From positions 62,001-126,000 of the forward strand of contig NZ_JAQMHX010000005.1 in assembly GCF_028331445.1 (NCBI RefSeq): 64,000 nucleotides of DNA. Reading direction: 5' to 3'. The translations under genes were made by a program, and so were the position numbers. How positions within the stretch are numbered: the stretch's first letter is position 1; every line of letters begins with the position of its first letter. The stretch comes from Candidatus Phyllobacterium onerii. GTDB taxonomy: Bacteria > Pseudomonadota > Alphaproteobacteria > Rhizobiales > Rhizobiaceae. Shown here one piece after another: positions 43,651-52,436 of the stretch. The notes below the pieces were generated by a model. The model was not told the origin of the DNA, searched no databases, and saw only the letters and a list, made by a program, of their open reading frames with translations.

Positions 43651-45045
43651 ATGAAGGGGTTTATAGTGTTCATAGCGGGCAAGCGATTATTAACCGCAGC
43701 GCTGTTGTCAGCCACGGTACTAACCTCTACGCCTTCAATGGCTGAGACGATATTCGGGGCAATGGAAAAGGCCTACGAGAGAAACTCCACCGTCAATGCG
43801 GACAGGGCCGGCGTACGTGTCACCGACGAAGGTGTTGCGGTTGCAAAATCGGCATATCGTCCGACGATAAACGGGAATGCGTCTTTGACGTCGACCTGGC
43901 GCCGGCTTGATGGCGGTCTTCATGGACGCACTGACGAAGGGACGTTCGGCATCACCGTGAACCAGCTGCTGTTCGACGGGTTCACCACGAAGAACAATGT
44001 GGCTTCTGCAAAAACACAGGTGTTGGCCGCGCGCGAGAACCTGCGCAACAGCGAGCAGAACACTCTGTTTCAAGCCGCACAGGCATTCATGGACGTCTAC
44101 CTCACCCGTCAGATCGTCATCCTGCGGCAGAAAAACCTTGAGTTCCTCGACGAACAGTTGCGCGCCGCGCGCGCACGTTTCGATGTTGGCGAGGGAACGC
44201 GTACCGACGTTGCGCAAGCCGAGGCTTCCAAAGCCTCTGCCATCGCAACGCTAGCCGCTGCGAAATCCGACGAAAAGAATGCCGAAGCTGTCTATATTCA
44301 GATCGTCGGAGCCGAGCCGGGCCGCCTCAAGGCCGCGGCGATGGCCTCGAAATCGCTGCCGCGATCAATGGATCAGGCATTCAGCATCGCCACCAATAAT
44401 CATCCGGCGATCCTGGCTACGCAATATGCCGTCGATGCAGCTGGATATAATGTGAAGGCGCAGGAAGGTCAGCTCCTGCCTCAGGTCGGCCTCCAGGGTT
44501 CGATTACGCGCGACGAAATCTTCGAGGGCGGTCTGAGCACCAATACCACGGACTCGACATCGGCCTCCGCCGGGATCCAGATGACGATCCCGATCTATAG
44601 CGGCGGCAGGACATCGGCACTGGTTCGCCAGTCCAAGGAAACGTTGGGACAGCGGCGCATCGAAGTTGATGTACAGCGCGACGCTGTCCGTCAGGCGATC
44701 GCCAACGGCTATTCGACCATGGAATCGGCGAAAGCGCAGATCGTTGCTCAGAGATCAGTGGTTGCGGCCGCGGAACTCGCCTTGAACGGCGTTATCGAAG
44801 AACGCAAGGTGGGCCAGCGCACGACACTCGACGTGTTGAATGCCCAAGCCGATGTGTTGACCGGACAGGTCAGCCTGGCGCAGGCCGAACGTGACAGTGT
44901 CGTGGCGAGCTACGCCGTTCTCCTGGCCGTTGGGCGCCTAAACCCGGGCCAAATCGGCTTGCAGGTCGCGGAATACCACCCTGAGGAGCATTACGATGCA
45001 GTGAAGGACAAGTGGATCGGCCTGCGCACGCCCGACGGCCGCTGA
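43651..45045 (+). CDS. tolC: TolC-family outer-membrane channel
   Basis: This 464-residue outer-membrane exit duct serves type I secretion and multidrug efflux. A signal peptide ends TPSMA (residue 31). Two repeated halves follow, with coiled-coil helices and barrel strands, for example FGITVNQLLFDGFTTKNNVASA, then GIQMTIPIYSGGRTSALVRQSK and ERKVGQRTTLDVLNAQADVL. The Brucella homologue is BepC. GAGAG lies before the ATG. A hairpin terminator follows. Confidence 0.95.
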   Translation: MKGFIVFIAGKRLLTAALLSATVLTSTPSMAETIFGAMEKAYERNSTVNADRAGVRVTDEGVAVAKSAYRPTINGNASLTSTWRRLDGGLHGRTDEGTFGITVNQLLFDGFTTKNNVASAKTQVLAARENLRNSEQNTLFQAAQAFMDVYLTRQIVILRQKNLEFLDEQLRAARARFDVGEGTRTDVAQAEASKASAIATLAAAKSDEKNAEAVYIQIVGAEPGRLKAAAMASKSLPRSMDQAFSIATNNHPAILATQYAVDAAGYNVKAQEGQLLPQVGLQGSITRDEIFEGGLSTNTTDSTSASAGIQMTIPIYSGGRTSALVRQSKETLGQRRIEVDVQRDAVRQAIANGYSTMESAKAQIVAQRSVVAAAELALNGVIEERKVGQRTTLDVLNAQADVLTGQVSLAQAERDSVVASYAVLLAVGRLNPGQIGLQVAEYHPEEHYDAVKDKWIGLRTPDGR

Positions 45046-45072
45046 TCTCATTGTCATTTGAACAGAAATACT

Positions 45073-45111
45073 ATTTGCCGTCGGGTTAACTCCTAGCGGC
45101 AAATTGCTTTT
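45073..45111 (+). terminator. Candidate terminator after tolC
   Basis: ATTTGCCG and CGGCAAAT form an eight-base stem around a 16-base loop, followed by TGCTTTT. It lies 28 bases after the tolC stop. Confidence 0.5.
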
Positions 45112-45248
45112 CAGGGACCGTTTTCAGAAAAGTCTGTGGGTTAGCCCCAAACGAACCTCGCGGGGATTCTCAAACGCAATGCAAGCCTCTACACTGGATA
45201 CAGATTCGTTGCAGCGCAATGAAACAAGATGTAGTGGGCAAAAGTATC

Positions 45249-46040
45249 ATGGCACAATCATCCAGCGTGGCCCGGGAACCCTCAATGGAGGAGATTCTCG
45301 CATCGATCCGTCGCATCATCGAGGAGAGCGATACGGGGCGGCCGGATGAAGTCGTGCCTCAGCCAGTCAACTCCGATGAGCCGCCGCAGGCTACTGCTGC
45401 CGAGCTGCAGCCTGCGGCGCACTTGAGCGAAGAAGCCGAGCTTCCACCGCGCGAAGGTATCGCCGTTCCGCCGCCAGCAGCCCGGTCCAACGAGACGGCA
45501 TTGGGACGCCCGGCATCGCCACCGCAATCGAAGGTTGCCGAGCGGGAATCTGCACGGACAGCACCTTTGGCTCCGGCTGAACCATGGACAAAACCAGTCG
45601 AAGATACCGTCACGCCTGCTTTAGACATTCCGGAGGGTTTTCTAACGCCAGAAGCCGCTCCGGAGCCGACGCCGGAACAGGACTTTGTTGCTGAACCTGT
45701 CGAGGTTGCGAGCGAAATCGGTTTCGCAGAACCAGACGAGGCCTCGCCGACGGCGTCTGCAACTGAATCATCAGCCGATAGCGGAGATGACGGAGTGTCT
45801 CTGGATCTGCAGCGCACTCTTGAACCGATCCTGTCCGAGACCGCCGAGCGCCAGGTTAGCGCTGCATTTGATGACCTGTCATTCGCGGTCAGGAGCGAAC
45901 AGCGGCGCTCATTCGACGAGATCGCGCAGGAACTCATGCGGCCTCTGCTGCAGGAATGGCTCGACAACAATCTGCCGACGCTGGTTGAACGTCTCGTGCG
46001 TGAAGAGATCGAGCGCGTGGCGCGCGGCGGGCGGCGGTAG
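45249..46040 (+). CDS. popZ: PopZ-type polar organising protein (DUF2497)
   Basis: This 263-residue acidic scaffold protein collects at the cell pole and binds chromosome-segregation and cell-cycle proteins in alphaproteobacteria. The conserved N-terminal helix is REPSMEEILASIRRIIEE. A long Pro/Glu/Ala-rich disordered middle follows. The C-terminal assembly region begins ILSETAERQVSAAFDDLSFA and ends LVREEIERVA. The start at 45249 fits the family; an ATG ten codons earlier is possible. It lies upstream of valS, as in Brucella and Rhizobium. Confidence 0.93.
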   Translation: MAQSSSVAREPSMEEILASIRRIIEESDTGRPDEVVPQPVNSDEPPQATAAELQPAAHLSEEAELPPREGIAVPPPAARSNETALGRPASPPQSKVAERESARTAPLAPAEPWTKPVEDTVTPALDIPEGFLTPEAAPEPTPEQDFVAEPVEVASEIGFAEPDEASPTASATESSADSGDDGVSLDLQRTLEPILSETAERQVSAAFDDLSFAVRSEQRRSFDEIAQELMRPLLQEWLDNNLPTLVERLVREEIERVARGGRR

Positions 46041-46062
46041 CTCGCTAGCGACAGCGCTCTGG

Positions 46063-46404
46063 TTACTGACCCAGGATAACTTTAAGCACCTTGGGCGATA
46101 CATGCTGGCTGTTGGTGGTCTCAACGTCAGAAGTCGTTATCCGGCCGCTGGCGATGCCATCAACGAGACGTTTGCAAAACACGGATGGGGCATCTTTTTC
46201 CGATATGCGCATCACAACTGCCATGTTTGCGCGCTTGTTCTGTGACTGGCGGTTGAAGTCGCTGATACATTGCGCCAGCAGCGTCCTTTTAGCGACAGGA
46301 TCCGAGAGGTTCTTCTTGTAGTCCATGCTCCGCATACCAGACGAGGTACAGGCGGTGATGGCCAGCGATGCCGCGAACAGTAGAATTGAATTGAGCACTC
46401 TCAT
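46063..46404 (-). CDS. Small lipoprotein of unknown function
   Basis: This 113-residue protein has a lipoprotein signal with lipobox AITACTS near residue 19. The mature part contains LAQCISDFNRQSQNKRANMA and VFCKRLVDGIASGRITTSD. The frame overlaps nothing; it lies convergent to popZ, between popZ and valS. GAGAGG precedes the ATG. Its opposite orientation breaks the usual popZ-valS adjacency. Confidence 0.72.
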   Translation of the reverse strand: MRVLNSILLFAASLAITACTSSGMRSMDYKKNLSDPVAKRTLLAQCISDFNRQSQNKRANMAVVMRISEKDAPSVFCKRLVDGIASGRITTSDVETTNSQHVSPKVLKVILGQ

Positions 46405-46588
46405 GAAAAACCTCTCGGGTGAATTTCGCCCAAGTAATCGTTGTGGTTGTAGTAAGGCAATTGTCCAAAAGTTGAATCTCCCGCTTTCCGTGTGATTGGG
46501 TTAACGACACGTCAGCATTGACTTATCTCCGGCCATTGGGTTTACACCGGTAGCCAATCCCCTTTCCGCAAATGACGGACACTTTCGC

Positions 46589-49375
46589 ATGCTTGAGAAG
46601 ACGTATGATGCCGCGGCCGTAGAGCCTGAAATCGCAAAACGCTGGGACGAGGCCGGCGCCTTCAAGGCCGGAGCCGGTTCCAAGCCAGGCGCCGAGGCAT
46701 TTTCTATCGTCATACCGCCGCCGAATGTGACAGGTTCGCTGCATATGGGCCACGCGCTCAACAACACGATCCAGGATATAATGGTTCGTTTCGAGCGCAT
46801 GCGCGGCAAGAACGTGCTTTGGCAGCCGGGCATGGACCATGCCGGCATCGCCACGCAGATGGTTGTCGAGCGGCAGTTGATGGAGCGGCAACAGCCGGGC
46901 CGCCGGGAGATGGGCCGGGAAAAGTTTGTCGAACGGGTATGGGAGTGGAAGTCGGAGTCCGGCGGCATCATTGCCGGTCAGCTCAGGCGCCTCGGTGCAT
47001 CGTGCGATTGGTCGCGTGAGCGCTTCACCATGGATGAAGGCTTGTCGAAAGCCGTACTCGAAGTTTTCGTCACGCTCTACAAGCAAGGCCTGATCTACAA
47101 GGACAAGCGACTGGTCAATTGGGATCCGAAGCTTCTGACTGCAATTTCCGACATAGAAGTCGAGTCGCGCGAAATCAAAGGTCATCTATGGCACTTCCGT
47201 TATCCGCTCGAGAACGTGGCCTTCGACCCGGAAAACCCGCACACCTTCATCGTGGTTGCGACGACGCGTCCCGAAACCATGCTGGGCGATACGGGTGTCG
47301 CGGTTAATCCCGATGACGAGCACTATCATGCTCTGGTCGGCAACAACGTAGTCCTGCCGCTGGTCGGGCGTCATATTCCGATCGTTGCCGATGATTATGC
47401 CGATCCGGCCGCGGGTTCCGGCGCGGTCAAGATAACGCCGGCGCATGATTTCAACGACTTCGAAGTCGGCAAGCGTAACGATTTGCGCCAGATCAATATC
47501 CTGCACACGGATGCCTCGATTTTCCTCAAGGAAAACAATGACTTTTTTGAAGATCTTGAGAAATCGAGTCTTCTCGACCAGCTGGTTCATGCGCTTGATG
47601 GCAAAGACCGGTTTGCGGCGCGCAAGCTGATCGTCAGCATGATGGACGAGCGCGGCTATCTCGAAAAAGTCGAGGATCATACGCACGCTGTTCCCCACGG
47701 GGATCGCGGCGATGTGCCGATCGAACCCTATCTTACCGATCAGTGGTATGTGAATGCGGGCGAGCTTGCCAAGCCGGCGATTGCCAGCGTGCGCGAAGGC
47801 CGCACCACCTTCGTGCCCAAAAACTGGGAAAAAACCTATTTCGAATGGATGGAAAACATCCAGCCCTGGGCCATTTCGCGCCAGCTCTGGTGGGGTCATC
47901 AAATTCCGGCCTGGTACGGACCCGATGGACAGGTGTTCGTGGAACGCACGGAAGAAGAAGCGCTGAGTGCAGCGGTCCAGCATTATCTGGCGCATGAAGG
48001 GCCGATGAAGGCCCATGTCCAGAACCTTCTGGAAAACCTCAAGCCCGGTGAAATCCTGACCCGTGACGAGGATGTGCTCGACACCTGGTTTTCTTCGGCA
48101 CTCTGGCCTTTCTCGACGCTGGGCTGGCCGGACAAAACGCCCGAGCTTGCTACCTACTATCCGACCAGTGTTCTCGTCAGCGGCTTTGACATCATCTTCT
48201 TCTGGGTAGCCCGGATGATGATGATGGGCCTGCATTTCATGGGGGAGGAGCCGTTCCACACCGTTTATATGCATGCGCTGGTTCGCGACAAGAATGGCGC
48301 CAAGATGTCGAAGTCGAAAGGCAACGTCATCGACCCGCTGGAACTGATCGACGAATATGGCGCGGATGCGCTGCGTTTCACGCTTGCCATCATGGCGGCG
48401 CAGGGGCGTGATGTTAGGCTCGACCCGAGCCGCATTGCCGGCTACCGCAACTTCGGCACGAAGCTGTGGAATTCGACACGTTTTGCCGAAATGAACGGCG
48501 TTGCCCGTGATGCCTCGTTCCGTCCAGAAAACGCCAAGCTCAACATCAATCGCTGGATTCTGACCGAGCTCACCAATGCGGTACGTGATGTCACTGATGG
48601 TATTGCCAGCTATCGCTTCAACGAGGCGGCAACTGCGGCATATCGCTTTGTCTGGAACCAGTTCTGCGACTGGTACATCGAATTGTTGAAGCCGGTATTC
48701 AACGGCGAGGATGCGGAAGCCAAGGCGGAGGCGCAGGCCTGCGCTGCCCATGTTCTCGATGAGATTTACAAGCTGCTACATCCGTTCATGCCGTTCATGA
48801 CCGAAGAGCTCTGGGCATTGACGGCGGGCGAGGGCAAGAGCCGTGAGACGTTGCTGTGCCACGCAGGCTGGCCGGATCCGGATTTCGTCGACGCCGAGGC
48901 GGCAGCGGACATCAACTGGCTGATCGATCTGGTCACCGGGATACGTTCGGTACGCGCGGAGATGAACGTCCCGGCATCGGCGGTTGCGCCGCTCGTTATC
49001 ATCGGCGCCAATGAAGTAACAAAGGAACGCTTGCAGCGTCACGACGCCTCGATCAAATGGCGCGCACGCGTCGAGACGATTACCCTTGCAGATGACGCGC
49101 CGAAGGGTTCGGCGCAATTTGTTATCGGCGAGGCGACGGCTTCGTTGCCGCTCGGCAGTCTGATTGATGTCAATGCGGAAATCGCGCGTCTGACCAAGGA
49201 ATCCGGCAAGATCGCCGATGAGAGCGACAAGATCAGCAAAAAGCTCGGCAACGAGAAATTCGTCGCCAATGCCAAACCGGAAATCGTAGAAGCGGAACGC
49301 GAACGGTTGTTAGAACTTCAGGCTGCTGCCGAGAAGATCGAAACGGCCATCCGCAGGGTTCGCGAAGCAGGCTGA
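46589..49375 (+). CDS. valS: Valyl-tRNA synthetase
   Basis: This 928-residue class I aminoacyl-tRNA synthetase charges tRNA-Val. HMGH (52-55, in GSLHMGHALN) and KMSKS (572-576, in GAKMSKSKGN) are both present. The large editing domain lies between. The anticodon-binding region and the C-terminal coiled coil (ESGKIADESDKISKKLG) finish it. Core gene in single copy. A hairpin lies just after the stop. Confidence 0.98.
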   Translation: MLEKTYDAAAVEPEIAKRWDEAGAFKAGAGSKPGAEAFSIVIPPPNVTGSLHMGHALNNTIQDIMVRFERMRGKNVLWQPGMDHAGIATQMVVERQLMERQQPGRREMGREKFVERVWEWKSESGGIIAGQLRRLGASCDWSRERFTMDEGLSKAVLEVFVTLYKQGLIYKDKRLVNWDPKLLTAISDIEVESREIKGHLWHFRYPLENVAFDPENPHTFIVVATTRPETMLGDTGVAVNPDDEHYHALVGNNVVLPLVGRHIPIVADDYADPAAGSGAVKITPAHDFNDFEVGKRNDLRQINILHTDASIFLKENNDFFEDLEKSSLLDQLVHALDGKDRFAARKLIVSMMDERGYLEKVEDHTHAVPHGDRGDVPIEPYLTDQWYVNAGELAKPAIASVREGRTTFVPKNWEKTYFEWMENIQPWAISRQLWWGHQIPAWYGPDGQVFVERTEEEALSAAVQHYLAHEGPMKAHVQNLLENLKPGEILTRDEDVLDTWFSSALWPFSTLGWPDKTPELATYYPTSVLVSGFDIIFFWVARMMMMGLHFMGEEPFHTVYMHALVRDKNGAKMSKSKGNVIDPLELIDEYGADALRFTLAIMAAQGRDVRLDPSRIAGYRNFGTKLWNSTRFAEMNGVARDASFRPENAKLNINRWILTELTNAVRDVTDGIASYRFNEAATAAYRFVWNQFCDWYIELLKPVFNGEDAEAKAEAQACAAHVLDEIYKLLHPFMPFMTEELWALTAGEGKSRETLLCHAGWPDPDFVDAEAAADINWLIDLVTGIRSVRAEMNVPASAVAPLVIIGANEVTKERLQRHDASIKWRARVETITLADDAPKGSAQFVIGEATASLPLGSLIDVNAEIARLTKESGKIADESDKISKKLGNEKFVANAKPEIVEAERERLLELQAAAEKIETAIRRVREAG

Positions 49376-49387
49376 AGGGCTGCACCA

Positions 49388-49412
49388 GCGCGCCGGAGCG
49401 AATCCGGCGCGC
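49388..49412 (+). terminator. Strong hairpin after valS
   Basis: GCGCGCCGGA and TCCGGCGCGC form a perfect ten-base stem around GCGAA, 12 bases after the valS stop. The T run is weak (GTTTTCCCC further on), so it may terminate or stabilise the mRNA. Confidence 0.6.
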
Positions 49413-49765
49413 GTCCAACGGGTTTTCCCCCCCTGAAAGGTGGTAACTTCCCCAATTCGGCCCGGCAAAAGCCCCAATTCCGTCATTTTTGGCCGCCGTT
49501 GCATTTGAGCAACAAGGGCGCTTTTCGGCCCAAAATCCATCGATTTGGCCGCTAATCATTTCGGATTAGCGCGAAATTCGCGAAATTTTCGTCTCGCGCT
49601 CGCGATTTTGCGGCAATTTCCGATTTTGGAGCGTTCGATACGCGAAACCGGTGATTTTCTGGTGATTGCGTGCACGCCGCGATTTGTTAGGTATTACGTA
49701 TTGGTAACAATTTTCCTGAACTGTGTGGGGATCAGGAAGTTTTTAAGGCTTCGGGGAGGGACTTA
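49413..49765. other. Non-coding leader upstream of the FadL-type gene
   Basis: About 350 bp without a convincing gene. It is rich in GATTTT/CGATTTTG-like repeats and small stems, such as CGCTAATC-ATTTC-GATTAGCG at about 49549-49570. It ends in GGGAGGG seven bases before the FadL-type ATG. It is probably a promoter plus a structured 5' leader. Confidence 0.45.
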
Positions 49766-51046
49766 ATGTCTAGGGCTATTTCAACGATTTTGGGTGGAGC
49801 GTTGCTTCTGACAAGCGTGGCGTCTGCAGCACAGGCCGGGGGGCTGGAGCGCGGCGGCTACAATTGGGATCTGCTTTTCGATCAGGAACGCTATGCTACG
49901 GAAGCCGGTATTATCTATGTCACGCCGGATCGCAAGATCAAGAATGCCGTTGACACAAACCGGGCCGACGGGCTGGGAGCAAATGGTATCGGTGGCGGCT
50001 CCACGTCGACACACGAGACTCCGAGCTATGTAGTTCCTCGCTTCGGCGCAAAGATTGGCCTCACACCCGATGCGGATTGCCTTGCCTCCTACAGCCAGCC
50101 TTGGGGCGTCCATACCAATCCCGGTGCGGACTGGGTCGGTGCAAACCAGAACATCGAGACCGACATCAGGAGCGATGATTATGGACTGACGTGTTCGTAC
50201 AAGTTTGATGTCGGCAAGGGTCAGCTCCGTGCGATCGGTGGCGTATCCTACCAGGAAGTTTCAGGCTATAAGAACCGTCTGGTCGTGGGCCCGGCAGCCT
50301 TCGGACCGGCTGCTGCGTTGTTCGATGGTCAGGGCAAGCTTGACCTCGATGCGGATGGCTGGGGCTGGCGCATTGGTGCTGCGTACGAAATTCCGGAAAT
50401 CGCCTTCCGTGCAAGCCTTATCTACAATGCCGAGATCGACCTTGGCCAGATCAATGGTACCGTCGACCTGACGGGCCTTCCGCCACTGCCGACAAATCCT
50501 TTTGCCAACAAGATTACGGACGTTTACGGCACGGCTACGATGCCACAATCGTTAGAGTTCAAGCTCCAGACGGGTATCGCACCTGACTGGCTGGCATTCG
50601 GCTCGGTCAAATGGGTAGATTGGAGCGTTCTTAATGTGGTCTCGTTCTGCCCGACTTCGACCAAGGGCATTGTGAGTTGCGGCCCGACATCGCCAGTTCT
50701 GCTGACGACGCTCGATCTTATGTTCCAGGATGGCTGGACGGTCGCTGCCGGTATCGGCCACAAATTCAACGACAAGTGGAGTGGATCGGCGCAGCTTAGC
50801 TGGGATCGCGGCACGTCGACCGGTTTGACCACCCAGACCGATACGTATCTGCTTTCTGGTGGCGTGTCTTACGCACCCAACAAAAATGTCGAGCTTCGTT
50901 TAGGCGGCGCTGTTGGCATGCTGGCAGCTGGTTCCTATGGCCCGACGGCTTGCCCAAAGACCGGCGGCTGCGGCAACGACGTGACCTATGATTTCGGTGA
51001 TGATTTCGTCGGCGCATTGTCTCTCGCAGGCAAAATCAAGTTCTAA
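49766..51046 (+). CDS. fadL: OmpP1/FadL-family outer-membrane transporter
   Basis: This 426-residue outer-membrane beta-barrel would take up long-chain fatty acids or other hydrophobic compounds. A signal peptide of about 24 residues ends SAAQA. The mature N-terminus GGLERGGYNWDLLFDQERYA and many alternating strands fit the family, as does the C-terminal YDFGDDFVGALSLAGKIKF with a terminal phenylalanine as barrel signal. The ATG is preceded by GGGAGGG. It has its own terminator. Confidence 0.92.
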   Translation: MSRAISTILGGALLLTSVASAAQAGGLERGGYNWDLLFDQERYATEAGIIYVTPDRKIKNAVDTNRADGLGANGIGGGSTSTHETPSYVVPRFGAKIGLTPDADCLASYSQPWGVHTNPGADWVGANQNIETDIRSDDYGLTCSYKFDVGKGQLRAIGGVSYQEVSGYKNRLVVGPAAFGPAAALFDGQGKLDLDADGWGWRIGAAYEIPEIAFRASLIYNAEIDLGQINGTVDLTGLPPLPTNPFANKITDVYGTATMPQSLEFKLQTGIAPDWLAFGSVKWVDWSVLNVVSFCPTSTKGIVSCGPTSPVLLTTLDLMFQDGWTVAAGIGHKFNDKWSGSAQLSWDRGTSTGLTTQTDTYLLSGGVSYAPNKNVELRLGGAVGMLAAGSYGPTACPKTGGCGNDVTYDFGDDFVGALSLAGKIKF

Positions 51047-51068
51047 GCCAAATTGCGAAAATCGAAAT

Positions 51069-51093
51069 AGCCCGGCCAAGCGCCGGGCTTTTT
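51069..51093 (+). terminator. Rho-independent terminator after the FadL-type gene
   Basis: The stem AGCCCGGC/GCCGGGCT with a CAAGC-type loop is followed by TTTTT, 22 bases after the stop. Confidence 0.9.
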
Positions 51094-51115
51094 CATACCC
51101 GCCTGCTTCGGGTGA

Positions 51116-51451
51116 TCAAATTTTGTGACGATTCAGCAACACTGTGGCGCGATGATCGTCCAGGCTCTGGAGAGGACAGAATTTGCCCATTTTGCGCCAC
51201 AAACCCGGAGCAACTCGAAAGGGCGGCAACCTTTGGTGGTTGATTACATCGAGTAACGGTACAGATGTTCCGCTTGGGGAAATGATGGACACGATACTTG
51301 TTTCATGGGCAAAAACTTCGAGCCGTAAGTTGATACACGGCCCTTCCACGATTGTTGCGTCATCGCGCCAATCGTATGCTTTCGACACAAGTGTTTTCTT
51401 TCGTTCTGGCCCTACTATTGCCGGAAAGCGGTCAAATGTTCGCTGGAATGG
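51116..51451 (-). CDS. Uncertain small protein, unknown
   Basis: This possible 111-residue frame has mixed but plausible codon use and the sequence SKAYDWRDDATIVEGP, INLRLEVFAHETSIVSI. GGGAGGG lies twelve bases before the ATG at 51451, a little far. An overlapping plus-strand frame at 51183-51596 looks less like coding sequence. Without a family match it is about as likely that this 535-bp gap is non-coding. It would be divergent from exoR. Confidence 0.35.
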   Translation of the reverse strand, partial: PFQRTFDRFPAIVGPERKKTLVSKAYDWRDDATIVEGPCINLRLEVFAHETSIVSIISPSGTSVPLLDVINHQRLPPFRVAPGLWRKMGKFCPLQSLDDHRATVLLNRHKI

Positions 51452-51582
51452 CATGCGAGATTTGGCCCTCCCGTTGCTGGTTGACGCGATGACGCGCGCT
51501 GGCGGGATTTGGGCTCGAACCGTTCGTATGGCGCGCGGTAACGCTGCGACACTCACGGTGAGGGCAAAGGAAGACTATAGTC

Positions 51583-52377
51583 ATGCTCATCGCTGATCGT
51601 TTTTTTGGTCCAATTGTCGGGTTTGGCCTTTTGATGAGCGCTATGACCATGCCTTGTTTCGCCTTCGATACGCAAAATGAGGTGAAGGAAGACTCCAGCC
51701 CGTTCGCACTCTTCAAGTTTGGTTTCTCCGCATATAAGAACGGCCATAAGGACGAGGCAGTCAAAGCACTACGTTTTGCCGCTGAAAAGGGACATCAGGG
51801 CGCCAACTGGAAACTTGCGCGCATGTATGCGGAAGGCGACGGCGTCAAGGAAGATGACTACGAAGCCTACAAGATGTTCGAGCAGGTCGTCCATGAAGGC
51901 GCCGATCAGGGCACAGAGAACGAAAGCTACGTCGCTGATGCGCTGGTCGCGCTGGCAGGTTATGTCAAACGTGGCATCCCGAATTCGCCGATTAATTCCA
52001 ACCCAAGTGCGGCGCGCGATCTTTATCTGCAGGCAGCATCGAATTTCGGCGATTCCGACGCGCAATTCGAGCTCGGCAAAATGCTGATGAAAGGCGAGGG
52101 CGGACAAGCCAGCCCCAACCAGGCTGCACGCTGGTTCCGTCTATCGGCGCAAAAAGGCAATGCGGGTGCGCAGGCCATGCTGGGCAATCTGCTGTTTCAG
52201 GCCGGCAAGACCGTGCGCGGCCTCGCGATGATGACCGCGGCTCTGGAACACGCCAACAAGCAGGACAAAGCCTGGATCCGCGATGTCCAGGAGCAGGCGT
52301 TTTCCATATCCGACGAGGCCGACCGGCGCACCGCGATGGTGCTGGCCGAGGACATCGTCAAGACCGGCGATTTTTGA
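51583..52377 (+). CDS. exoR: ExoR, periplasmic repressor of exopolysaccharide regulation
   Basis: This 264-residue protein holds the ExoS sensor kinase in check and thereby controls the ChvI regulon (exopolysaccharide, motility, acid response). A signal peptide ends PCFA (residue 27). Sel1-type repeats follow: DEAVKALRFAAEKGHQGANW, LARMYAEGDGVKEDDYEAYK, then AQFELGKMLMKGEGG and AARWFRLSAQKGNAGAQAML. The order and the FALFKFGFSAYKNG start match S. meliloti ExoR. In relatives, proteolysis of ExoR releases ExoS; that is known, not visible here. Confidence 0.95.
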   Translation: MLIADRFFGPIVGFGLLMSAMTMPCFAFDTQNEVKEDSSPFALFKFGFSAYKNGHKDEAVKALRFAAEKGHQGANWKLARMYAEGDGVKEDDYEAYKMFEQVVHEGADQGTENESYVADALVALAGYVKRGIPNSPINSNPSAARDLYLQAASNFGDSDAQFELGKMLMKGEGGQASPNQAARWFRLSAQKGNAGAQAMLGNLLFQAGKTVRGLAMMTAALEHANKQDKAWIRDVQEQAFSISDEADRRTAMVLAEDIVKTGDF

Positions 52378-52424
52378 ACCGGAATGGTTGCCTGCCGACA
52401 AGACCTGTCGGCATATGTTCCGGG
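52378..52424. terminator. Convergent hairpin between exoR and phospholipase C gene
   Basis: TGCCGACA-AGACC-TGTCGGCA is a perfect stem, flanked by a second pairing of CCGGAA with TTCCGG. There is no T run, so it may act as a shared 3' end structure. Confidence 0.45.
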
Positions 52425-52436
52425 TGGAACGGTAGA

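Noticed and set aside
47186-48751. 521-codon antisense frame opposite valS
   Set aside because: It has no ribosome site or family sequence and lies fully inside valS on the other strand; long antisense frames are common in this G+C-rich coding DNA.
51183-51596. 137-codon plus frame before exoR
   Set aside because: Overlaps the exoR start, lacks family sequence, and codon choice looks less natural than the opposing frame.
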